DNA of 9,011 bases, from NCBI GenBank assembly GCA_003526435.1, contig DPWF01000320.1, positions 206 to 9,216 on the forward strand. The letters are read 5' to 3'. The translations under genes were made by a program, and so were the position numbers. The notes under the pieces were generated by a model, which did no database searches, was not told where the DNA came from, and worked only from the letters and a program-made list of their open reading frames with translations. Positions 1 to 7,716 of this stretch are shown here, one piece after another. The DNA comes from Chitinophagaceae bacterium (GTDB lineage Bacteria; Bacteroidota; Bacteroidia; Chitinophagales; Chitinophagaceae). Position 1 is the stretch's first letter. Every line of letters starts with the position of its first letter.

Positions 1-367
1 CAACTATGGCTTTGCGCTCAGATGATTTCATGTCCTGGTAAATAAGCGGCGTTTCAATATTTTCATAAACCGTTAACTCATCAATGAGATGATAAGCCTG
101 GAAAACAAAGCCTATGTTTTCTTTATACAGTTGCGAACGTTGTTTTTCTTTCAGAGAAAACACATCTGTATCATTAAACAAATACTGGCCTTCTGAAGCT
201 TCGTCGAGCATGCCGATAATATTGAGCAGGGTAGACTTGCCTGAGCCAGAGGGTCCCATGATGGAAACAAAATCTCCTTCGCCTATTTCGAGGTTAATAT
301 CTTTTAGGATGAATACACGGTTGCTACCTGTATTTACCCATTTGAATATATTTTTGAGTTGTATCAT
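1..367 (-). CDS. ABC transporter ATP-binding subunit, MacB/LolD type (3' end outside the window)
   Basis: This is the N-terminal 122 residues of a cytoplasmic ATPase subunit that would power the neighbouring permeases. The frame opens at ATG 367-365 and reads without a stop to the left edge. The protein begins MIQLKNIFKWVNTGS. It has a Walker A P-loop, GPSGSGKST, at residues 38-46 and a Q-loop, GFVFQAYHLI, at 86-95 with Q90 as the conserved glutamine. The Q-loop is followed by the ELTVYENIETPL stretch typical of the MacB/LolD/FtsE branch. The signature motif LSGGQ, Walker B and the H-loop should lie past the edge, since the family is usually about 220-250 aa. There is no fused membrane domain before the ATPase core, so it is a stand-alone subunit, unless a membrane domain follows outside the window as in true MacB. 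It starts 38 nt after permease A ends, on the same strand, and is probably co-transcribed. No clear Shine-Dalgarno sequence precedes it. The substrate is unknown. Confidence 0.95.
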   Translation of the reverse strand, partial: MIQLKNIFKWVNTGSNRVFILKDINLEIGEGDFVSIMGPSGSGKSTLLNIIGMLDEASEGQYLFNDTDVFSLKEKQRSQLYKENIGFVFQAYHLIDELTVYENIETPLIYQDMKSSERKAIV

Positions 368-405
368 AATAAATGTGATTACTGTTTAGATCAATAACGA
401 TTTTG

Positions 406-2808
406 TTATTCTGTTCTTAAATTTTTAACCGGATTAATAGATGCAGCTCTTGCTGCGAGCAAACCGGTGGTAAGTAAAACCAATGCCAGACCTATCAATG
501 CAGCCAAAGCAAATAACCACCAGTTGATATCTATCCGGTAAGCAAATGACTGTAGCCATTTATTGATACTCAGAAAAGCAAGCGGGAATGCAATTACCAT
601 TGATATCAGGGATAGCTTAATAAAATCGGCAGACATAAGCCGGATGATATCAGTAACACCTGCACCCATAATTTTTCTTATACCGATTTCCTTTATGCGC
701 TGTTGTGCAGCATAAGAGCAAAGTCCTAGTAAACCAATACAGGCGAGTAAAATAGAAATACCGGTAAAAATGTTGAATACTTTGCCCAAACGAATTTCTG
801 ATGTATACATGCTGTTAAATTCATCATCCAGAAATTTGAATTGGAAGGGGCGGTGAGGGGCCAGTTCTTTCCATTTGTTTTCAAGACCGGATAATATGGT
901 GCTGATGTTTCCTTTGGTTGTTTTTACGAGAAGGATACTGCTCCATTGCGTTGGGAAAAGCACGAGCGCGCCAATTGGGTTATGTATGGAGGCAAAATGA
1001 AAATCCTTTATCACAGCTTTTACAAAACCTGGTCTGGTATCATCCAGAAACATTCTCTGTCCCACTGCTTTTGAGGGTTCCCAGCCTAGCTGTCTGGCCG
1101 CTGTTTCATTGATGATAAAAGGGAAGTTTTTCAGTGCAGGGTCCATATCGAAAGTATAGTCTTGTACATTAGCGATATCGTTTTCGGTGAAATTGGAACC
1201 ATACAATACTTCAAGACCTGCTGCTGGAATAAATTCTTCATCCACAGGGTCGGCTTTAACGTTGAGCTGTGTATTAGAAGGCATCTGAGCGCTCCGCATA
1301 TTATATCCACCAAGTATATTATGAGGAGAGTGCTGTGCCCTGCCCACATAAGTAATACCAGGTACTTTTTTGAGTTCGGCTTTGAAAGCACCGATTGTAG
1401 CCATTATTTTACTGTCAGAAGGAAGTATAATAACCTGTTCCCTGTCGAAACCCATTTTTTTATTGCGAATAAAATGCAACTGTTTTTGTATAATAAAAGT
1501 AGATACGAGTAAAAAAAGAGAAATGCCAAACTGGAACACAGTAAGTGATCGTCTCAAGGTGTTTCCCGAACTTGTTCTGGCAAAAGAACCTTTTAATACT
1601 TTGATCGGCTGAAAACGTGAAACAACCAGCGCAGGATAGCTTCCGGAGAGTAATATGATGATGATGATAGCGCCGAGTAAAGAAAGTATGATTGTTTTTG
1701 AATAAAACAAACTCATCGGAATTTCTTTATTTGTAAGCTGATTAAACAACGGGAGGAGCAACCATACTGTAATAACTGTTAATACTGTAGCTAGTACGGT
1801 AAGTACCACCGATTCGCCCATAAACTGAACAAAAATCTGTTTTATAGTAGCACCCGCAGTTTTACGGATACCCACTTCTTTGGCACGCTCAAGAGATCTT
1901 GCAGTATTAAGGTTGATATAGGTAAAACAGGCAATTAACAATATCAGTAAAGCCACACCTGTTATGATATAGATGTATAAGATATTGTTATTGGGCTCAA
2001 AACTGTCATAAGGCGATCGAAGATGAATCGAAAAAAAAGGTTCAAGAAAATAAGTAAGATGTACACTACCCTGATCCTTCATCTCCTCTTTAATGAACCC
2101 AGGGATCTTTGCTTCAACGGTTTTAATATCATCGGGAGAGCGCATCATCAGGTAAGTAGTATAATTGGCATTCCAGTAAGTTCTTTCCTGGTTGGCTTCC
2201 AGTGAAGAGAAAGAGGCGAGCATATCAAATCGCATCTGTGAATTGGCAGGGATGTCGGCCATAATGCCTGTTACTTCAAAAGGAGTGCGTGTTGAACTCA
2301 TTAACAGAACCTTTCCAACAGGGTCTGTATTGCCAAAATATTTTCGTGCCGTTGATTGTGTAAGAATAATTTTTTTACTGCCTGATAATGCAGTTTTTGG
2401 ATTGCCCTGTAGTAGTGGAAAATCAAAAAGAGTAAAAACAGTTGAATCGGCAAACATTACTTTTTTCTCAGTAAAGAGTTTGTCTTCGTAAGCAATAACC
2501 CTTTCCAACTGGTGCATTCTTACACCTTCTTCAATTTGGGGAAACTGTCTCTTAAAAGCTGGGAGCACTTTGGTACTGGTAAAATTACCGGTCGTTGTAC
2601 TACCTCCTCCAAAATTATATTCCATAATCACCCTGGCAATACGGTTACCTTTGCTATGAAAACGGTCATAACTGGTTTCATGTGCGATATAAAGTGTAAT
2701 CAGGATACAACAGGTAAGTCCTACAGTAAGACTGAAAATATTGATAGCTGTATAAAACCTGTTTTTGAACAGGCTCCGTAATGCGGTTTTCAGATAGTTC
2801 TTAAACAT
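406..2808 (-). CDS. ABC transporter permease A, 8-TM double MacB/FtsX type, 800 aa
   Basis: This is an inner-membrane permease made of two MacB-like halves. An N-terminal amphipathic stretch (MFKNYLKTALRSLFKNR) leads into TM1 at about 20-43. The first periplasmic MacB core domain spans about 44-275 and contains the family-like segment PANSQMRFDML near 187-197. TM2 (about 276-300), TM3 (330-356) and TM4 (372-395) follow. The second half repeats the pattern: TM5 at about 422-441, periplasmic domain 442-677 with NETAARQLGW and KDFHF (601-605), TM6 678-699, TM7 728-748, TM8 763-787. A cytoplasmic motif after TM2 and after TM6 reads KEVGIRKTAGA (310-320) and KEIGIRKIMGA (706-716), and probably contacts the ATPase. 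The protein ends NPVKNLRTE. The ATG at 2808-2806 is chosen because the N-terminus then aligns with those of B and C. It lies 30 nt after B and 38 nt before the ATPase gene, so it is the permease most directly paired with the ATPase by position. Class assignment is firm; the substrate is unknown. Confidence 0.96.
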   Translation of the reverse strand: MFKNYLKTALRSLFKNRFYTAINIFSLTVGLTCCILITLYIAHETSYDRFHSKGNRIARVIMEYNFGGGSTTTGNFTSTKVLPAFKRQFPQIEEGVRMHQLERVIAYEDKLFTEKKVMFADSTVFTLFDFPLLQGNPKTALSGSKKIILTQSTARKYFGNTDPVGKVLLMSSTRTPFEVTGIMADIPANSQMRFDMLASFSSLEANQERTYWNANYTTYLMMRSPDDIKTVEAKIPGFIKEEMKDQGSVHLTYFLEPFFSIHLRSPYDSFEPNNNILYIYIITGVALLILLIACFTYINLNTARSLERAKEVGIRKTAGATIKQIFVQFMGESVVLTVLATVLTVITVWLLLPLFNQLTNKEIPMSLFYSKTIILSLLGAIIIIILLSGSYPALVVSRFQPIKVLKGSFARTSSGNTLRRSLTVFQFGISLFLLVSTFIIQKQLHFIRNKKMGFDREQVIILPSDSKIMATIGAFKAELKKVPGITYVGRAQHSPHNILGGYNMRSAQMPSNTQLNVKADPVDEEFIPAAGLEVLYGSNFTENDIANVQDYTFDMDPALKNFPFIINETAARQLGWEPSKAVGQRMFLDDTRPGFVKAVIKDFHFASIHNPIGALVLFPTQWSSILLVKTTKGNISTILSGLENKWKELAPHRPFQFKFLDDEFNSMYTSEIRLGKVFNIFTGISILLACIGLLGLCSYAAQQRIKEIGIRKIMGAGVTDIIRLMSADFIKLSLISMVIAFPLAFLSINKWLQSFAYRIDINWWLFALAALIGLALVLLTTGLLAARAASINPVKNLRTE

Positions 2809-2838
2809 ATTGTTGATATTATGTTGTGATCAATCCAT

Positions 2839-5229
2839 TTATTCTGACCGTAAATTCTTTACAGGGTTTTCCATCGCTGCTTTTATCGCCTGTATACTGA
2901 TGGTGAATAAGGCAATGGCAGCAGCGGTTAAACCTGCCAGCAGGAATATCCATAGCTGTATATTGATCCTGTAAGCGTACTCATTCAGCCATTTCGACAT
3001 TACCCACCAGGCAATAGGTGTGGCAATCATAATGCCTACCCCAACGAGTACAATAAATTCTTTGGAGATTAACTGAACAATATGACTCACAGATGCACCC
3101 AGCACTTTTCTGATACCTATTTCTTTGATTTTTCTTTCTGCCGTAAAAGCAGCCAGACCAAATAATCCCAGAGCAGCCACCAGGATAGTGATGATGGCAA
3201 ATAGTAACATCAGTGTCGTTATTTTCTGATCGGTCTTGTATAATTTGTCAAAGTCCTGGTCTAAGAAACTGTAGTCAAAAGGAAATTTAGGGAACAATAC
3301 TTTCCACTTATTTTCAATGGCCGATAATTGGTCTCCGATATTACCTGGGGAGAGTTCCATAAAAATGGTATTTAACCAACCCGACTGCCCATGTATCATC
3401 AGCGGAATAATTTTTTCATGCATGCTTCTGAAATGAAAATCTTTTACCACGCCAACAACGCTACCTGTATCTCCGTTCCACTGAAATCTTTGTCCAACAT
3501 AGGGTTTACGCATACCCAGTTCTTTTACAGCAGTTTCATTCAGCACATAAGAATGTTTATCAGCTTTGTTATGATCCATCAGCCATCGGCCTTCTTTTAT
3601 TTCCAGGTTGAATAGTTTTGGAAACATGGCATCGGCCGATAATACAGCGATAGTGGGGTTGAAATCTTTGGGTCTTCCATCCCAGTCAAATGATCCGGAT
3701 GATGCACTTTGGTGGTCAATGATGGAACCGCTGGCCTGAGAAATTCTTTTTATACCTGGCACCTGCATAAATGATTGCTGCATGGTTTGAGTGAAAGAAG
3801 TAATTGCTTCCTTACTCTTCCCTTTCATGGCGAACCATGGTACTGTTACTTTGAGTATCTGGTCCTTTTGGTAGTTACTATCTGTTTGTTGAATATGCTG
3901 CATCTGTAAATAGGCAATGATGGTACAGGCAATGAGTGTAACAGAAATGGTAAATTGTGTTACTACCAGTGCTTTCCTGAACAAACTGTCTTTGATGGTA
4001 GGTAAACTGCTGCCTCTTAATACCTGCAAAGGTTTAAAAGAAGTGAGTACCAGGGCAGGATAAACACCATTCAATAAAGTAGCAATAGCAAGTGTACCCA
4101 CAATAAGTGTCAGTACCGGCCAGTTAGACAGAGACAGGCTGAAGTTGTTTTCTGTAAACTGATTAAAATAGGGCAGACTAAACTGTACGAGTAACATGGT
4201 GATGCACAAAGCAGCCAGACTTACCAGTGCCGATTCGAGCATGAGTTGAAAGAAAAGTGTTTTGTTGCTGGCACCATTGATTTTTCTGATGCTGATTTCT
4301 TTGGCACGCATACTGGCCCTTGCTGTACTGAGGTTTACATAGTTGATACAGGCCGTTAATAAAATCAGTAGAGCAATAACCAGGAATACGGTTACCATTT
4401 GCTTATTGGTATGTTCAAATGTGTAGTTCTGTAAACCTGTCTCAAAGTGCATATCCTTTAAACCAACCAATGTACTTTTAATGGTTGAGTCTTCTTTGTT
4501 CTTTCTTAAAATTCCGGTAATCTTGTTTTCAACCTTTTCCTGGTTACTGTGTTCATTCAGCCGTATAAATGACAGGTAATTAAAATTGCCCCAGCTCTCA
4601 TCATTTTTTCTGCGTGCCTCATTTTTCATGATACCTGCAAGATTGCTGAGTATATCAAACCTGAAACTGGAGTTAGACGGATTATCTGCCACAACAGCAT
4701 TTACTGTATAGTAGAGACTATCCATTTTCAACACTTTACCGATCGCATCTTCATTGCCAAAATATTTTTTGGCTTTTGAATCTGTTAAAACCAGTCCGTA
4801 AGGATTTTGTGCGAAATCAGTCAGGCTACCCGATTGCAGTTTGTATCGGAACATCGAAAACCAGTTGCTGTCAACATAAGCAATATTGGACTCTTTCAAT
4901 AAACTCCCTTTATGTTCAAAAATGAGCGGCGACCATGTACCTGTCGCCATCTTTGTTACCTGATTGATTTCCGGAACCTGTTTACTGATCATATCGGCAT
5001 AGGGTAGTGGAGAAGATTCCCATACCCATGTTTCACCGGGAGATACTTTGATGTGATTGGTAATGCGATAAATCTGGGCTGCTTTATTATGATAGTTATC
5101 GTAATTCAACTCATTAATAACCCATATCATGATCAGAAACGAAACTGTCATGCCGATAGAAAGTCCACTGAGATTAATGAGTAGTGTTCTTTTCTGTTTA
5201 ATGAGGTTGCGATAAGCGTTTTTAAACAT
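2839..5229 (-). CDS. ABC transporter permease B, 8-TM double MacB/FtsX type, 796 aa
   Basis: This is a paralogue of permease A with the same two-half plan. TM1 lies at about 16-39. The first periplasmic domain (about 40-277) includes PSNSSFRFDIL near 184-194. TM2 (278-300), TM3 (330-352), TM4 (371-393) and TM5 (419-440) follow. The second periplasmic domain (about 441-672) has NETAVKELGM and VVKDFHF, with KDFHF at 596-600. TM6 lies at 673-696, TM7 at 725-745 and TM8 at 760-783, and the protein ends NPVKNLRSE. The first cytoplasmic motif is KEISIRKINGA (310-320), where serine replaces the glycine of the usual EIGIRK. The second is the standard KEIGIRKVLGA (702-712). The second loop ends with an aromatic-rich segment, FPFDYSFLDQDFDKLY, also seen in variant form in A, C and D. 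The 22-nt gap to C is the shortest in the array. The start codon has no evident Shine-Dalgarno sequence. The transported compound cannot be inferred. Confidence 0.96.
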   Translation of the reverse strand: MFKNAYRNLIKQKRTLLINLSGLSIGMTVSFLIMIWVINELNYDNYHNKAAQIYRITNHIKVSPGETWVWESSPLPYADMISKQVPEINQVTKMATGTWSPLIFEHKGSLLKESNIAYVDSNWFSMFRYKLQSGSLTDFAQNPYGLVLTDSKAKKYFGNEDAIGKVLKMDSLYYTVNAVVADNPSNSSFRFDILSNLAGIMKNEARRKNDESWGNFNYLSFIRLNEHSNQEKVENKITGILRKNKEDSTIKSTLVGLKDMHFETGLQNYTFEHTNKQMVTVFLVIALLILLTACINYVNLSTARASMRAKEISIRKINGASNKTLFFQLMLESALVSLAALCITMLLVQFSLPYFNQFTENNFSLSLSNWPVLTLIVGTLAIATLLNGVYPALVLTSFKPLQVLRGSSLPTIKDSLFRKALVVTQFTISVTLIACTIIAYLQMQHIQQTDSNYQKDQILKVTVPWFAMKGKSKEAITSFTQTMQQSFMQVPGIKRISQASGSIIDHQSASSGSFDWDGRPKDFNPTIAVLSADAMFPKLFNLEIKEGRWLMDHNKADKHSYVLNETAVKELGMRKPYVGQRFQWNGDTGSVVGVVKDFHFRSMHEKIIPLMIHGQSGWLNTIFMELSPGNIGDQLSAIENKWKVLFPKFPFDYSFLDQDFDKLYKTDQKITTLMLLFAIITILVAALGLFGLAAFTAERKIKEIGIRKVLGASVSHIVQLISKEFIVLVGVGIMIATPIAWWVMSKWLNEYAYRINIQLWIFLLAGLTAAAIALFTISIQAIKAAMENPVKNLRSE

Positions 5230-5251
5230 AGTATCCGGTATAAAAGGTTCG

Positions 5252-7681
5252 TTATTCTGTTCTTAAACTTTTTACAGGGTTTGCCATTGCCGCTTTTAGT
5301 GCCTGGGTCGATACTGTAATAAAAGCTATGGAAAATGCAATCAGTCCGGCCAGTATAAATACCCAGGCAGGCATAGATGTTCTATAAGCAAAATCCTCCA
5401 GCCATTGCTGCATCATCCACCAGGATAGCGGAATAGCAATTGTCATGGCTATCATTACCAGTTTCATAAAATCACCGGAAAGCATTAGTACCAGTTGTGA
5501 GCTATCTGCGCCCAAAACTTTCCTGATACCAATTTCCTTATTGCGCTGTTGAGTGGCAAAAGCGGTTAGCCCGAAAAGACCCATGCAGGCAATAAAAATG
5601 GCGATCAGAGCTGCAGCGATAAATACTCTACCCAGGTTTTGTTCAGTGAGGTATTGACTATTATAGTTTTCGTCTGCAAAAAAGTATTCAAAGGGATTGC
5701 CGGGGAAACGTGCCTGATAAATATTCTTCAGGTTGGCAATTTTGGTTTGTAAATCTGAAGTGCTTATCTGGAGCGAGAAATAGCCAAACGAAACAGATGG
5801 AAGAAAAATAACAGGATCGATGGGTTGACGAAGTGATAAATGATGATAGTCTTTTACCAGTCCGATGATTTCATATTCATCACCCCAAAGTATTTTTTTT
5901 CCAACAATATTCTCTTTTGTATTAAAGCCCATTTGTTTAGCCGCAGTTTCATTGAGTAGTACTTTTTTTGTATTTCTCCATCCGGCATCGGCCTCGTCAG
6001 GCGTGTAAGAACGGCCCTGTAACAGGGTAATGCCATAAGTATCAAAATACCTTTGGTCGGTAATGAACATGGCATAATTTTTTTTCTCATCTCCTTTTAT
6101 GGGATTCAGGCTGGTAATACCATCTGTATTGAAATTATAACCACGACCAGGTACATTATTTGATGCGGCGTATTTGCTAACATAAGGAAGTGTTCCCAAT
6201 GTATTTTTAAAGTCGCTGTTTCTTTGTGCCTGATCGTCTGAAGCAATTGTTGGGCCTTTGATTACAAGGAGCTGTTTCATATTCAATCCCTTGTTTTCCG
6301 ACTTCATAAAACTGAGTTGTTTAATGACAACAATAGTGCCTACAATCAGTAAAACAGATACGGTAAACTGAAACACAACTAATATCTTTCTGATACCATT
6401 TCCACCACTGATGCCCAGTTTACGGCCATGTAATACATCGATGGGTTTAAACCTGCTGAGGGTAAAGGCAACATAACCACCAGCCAATAAGGCGCCGAGG
6501 ATAATAATGAGTACAGCAGTTACCCAACTAAAGTCCTGCAGGAAAATGCTGAGTGAAAGTGTTTTGCCAGTAATGCCGTTAAACAGTGGTTGAACTATCT
6601 GAACAATCAGAACAGACAATAAGGAGCAACATAAAGTGATAACCAGCGTCTCTGTTAAGTAATGAACAATGAGTTGCCATTTATTGGCACCTAATACTTT
6701 TCTTATGCCTGTTTCCTTTGCTCTTTTCAGGGCAAGGGCTGTAGACAGATTGATATAGTTGATCCATCCGATGATCAGTATCAATGCAGCAACGGCCCCC
6801 ATTGCCCATACAAAACCCAGGCTGCCGTAAGTTTGTAACGGATAATCGAGGCTTGGTGCTAGATGTAAATATTTAAAGGGTTGAAGCAACACTTCGGTCT
6901 GTTCTTCGCCTGTTTTTGTTTTCCTGTAAAGGTCTGTGATTGATTTAGCCACTGTTTCTCCAGTAACTGCTCCATTCAGTTTAAGATACAAGTTTACAAA
7001 ACCGGATTCCAATGTGGCAGGATCGGCCCAGTCATTGCCATCACGATTTTGTGCTGATGATAGGGTATTGATAGAAAGGATAACAGATGTGCGGATATCA
7101 GATGATGCAGGGATGTCTTTAAATACACCGGTAATGGAATAATCTGTTTCTCCAAACTGGTTATTGATGGTAACGCGTTCGCCGATTACATTCGTGCGTT
7201 TAAATAATTTTTGCGCTATCGATTCAGCAATTGCCATGGTTTTGGGCTGCTCTAATGCACCATTGCCATCAATTAATGAGAAGCTGAATACTTCAAAAAA
7301 ATGGTCATCTGCATATATGATATCTTCTTCCCTGAAACTGTTATTGCTAGCATCATTACCCGACTTGTGCATAACACCTGCACCCAGTCCCTCTGCAATC
7401 CTTATATACTCATCAATACCAGAAATACTTTTTTTTAATAAAGGAGCATATCCCGGCGCAATATAATTGGAGACAACAGCTTCTTTGGGTTGACTGACTG
7501 AAATACGATATAGGTTGTTATAATTTTTATGAAAGCGGTTACTGTTTTTTTCAGACCGGGTATATTCAAGTATCAACAGGAACACACTGATGCCAATGGT
7601 TAGTCCTGCAATATTCAGGAGAGAGAAACTACGGTTTCTCCAGAGATTCCTGACAGCAATGGTGAAATAACTTTTTAGCAT
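5252..7681 (-). CDS. ABC transporter permease C, 8-TM double MacB/FtsX type, 809 aa
   Basis: This is the third full-length permease and the longest. TM1 is at about 20-40, within RNRSFSLLNIAGLTIGISVF, a very typical N-terminus for this class. The first periplasmic domain runs to about residue 287. In it the segment matching PxNSxxRFD of A and B is altered to PASSDIRTSV (191-200). TM2 (288-312), TM3 (340-363), TM4 (386-408) and TM5 (432-453) follow. The second periplasmic domain (about 454-683) has NETAAKQMGF and KDYHH (610-614) where A and B have KDFHF. TM6 is at 684-708, TM7 at 738-757 and TM8 at 772-796, with the tail NPVKSLRTE. The cytoplasmic motifs are KETGIRKVLGA (322-332) and KEIGIRKVLGA (715-725), the closest matching pair of the three complete permeases. 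The start ATG at 7681-7679 lies 35 nt after the stop of D. The last 26 bases of its coding strand before the stop belong to a perfect nucleotide repeat shared with D. The substrate is unknown. Confidence 0.96.
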   Translation of the reverse strand: MLKSYFTIAVRNLWRNRSFSLLNIAGLTIGISVFLLILEYTRSEKNSNRFHKNYNNLYRISVSQPKEAVVSNYIAPGYAPLLKKSISGIDEYIRIAEGLGAGVMHKSGNDASNNSFREEDIIYADDHFFEVFSFSLIDGNGALEQPKTMAIAESIAQKLFKRTNVIGERVTINNQFGETDYSITGVFKDIPASSDIRTSVILSINTLSSAQNRDGNDWADPATLESGFVNLYLKLNGAVTGETVAKSITDLYRKTKTGEEQTEVLLQPFKYLHLAPSLDYPLQTYGSLGFVWAMGAVAALILIIGWINYINLSTALALKRAKETGIRKVLGANKWQLIVHYLTETLVITLCCSLLSVLIVQIVQPLFNGITGKTLSLSIFLQDFSWVTAVLIIILGALLAGGYVAFTLSRFKPIDVLHGRKLGISGGNGIRKILVVFQFTVSVLLIVGTIVVIKQLSFMKSENKGLNMKQLLVIKGPTIASDDQAQRNSDFKNTLGTLPYVSKYAASNNVPGRGYNFNTDGITSLNPIKGDEKKNYAMFITDQRYFDTYGITLLQGRSYTPDEADAGWRNTKKVLLNETAAKQMGFNTKENIVGKKILWGDEYEIIGLVKDYHHLSLRQPIDPVIFLPSVSFGYFSLQISTSDLQTKIANLKNIYQARFPGNPFEYFFADENYNSQYLTEQNLGRVFIAAALIAIFIACMGLFGLTAFATQQRNKEIGIRKVLGADSSQLVLMLSGDFMKLVMIAMTIAIPLSWWMMQQWLEDFAYRTSMPAWVFILAGLIAFSIAFITVSTQALKAAMANPVKSLRTE
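5254..5281 (-). repeat. 28-nt perfect direct repeat, copy in the 3' end of permease C
   Basis: These 28 bases are identical to 7719-7746. They cover the last codons of C, encoding NPVKSLRTE, and end within the TAA stop. The peptide is conserved throughout the array, but the Pro, Val, Ser, Leu, Arg and Thr codons could differ and do not, so conservation is stronger than the protein requires. The 3' end of permease A shares only the first 14 bases (408-421), and the end of B shares a shorter core over the NPVK codons. The match may reflect recent duplication, gene conversion or codon bias. No mobile-element features accompany it. Confidence 0.85.
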
Positions 7682-7716
7682 ACAAGGGTGTTTGTTGTTA
7701 GTGATGACTTATTATA

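Noticed and set aside
114..389. Plus-strand open frame opposite the ATPase gene
   Set aside because: It is antisense to a clear Walker A and Q-loop ATPase sequence, has no recognisable domain and crosses the gene boundary. The other plus-strand frames opposite the permeases (for example 1162-1512, 2192-2491, 7164-7466, 8312-8632) are rejected for the same reason.
1131..1391. Minus-strand open frame overlapping permease A in another frame
   Set aside because: It lies wholly inside the well-supported permease A gene and resembles nothing I know. The similar internal frames at 5854-6090, 7712-8056 and 8738-8953 are also shadows.
2031..2038. Runs of eight A or T in coding sequence (2031-2038, 5893-5900, 6078-6085, 7429-7436) as phase-variation sites
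   Set aside because: All are in frame in intact genes and encode Lys-Lys or Phe-Phe pairs. Such runs are expected in A+T-rich DNA, are not especially long and do not sit near gene starts. Read-level length variation would be needed to revive the idea.
2809..2838. Weak dyad (TTGAT...ATCAA) and an ATG-GAT-TGA mini-frame in the gap between B and A
   Set aside because: The stem is only 5 bp with a long loop and no T-tract, so it is not a credible terminator. A two-codon frame next to a stop is easily due to chance.
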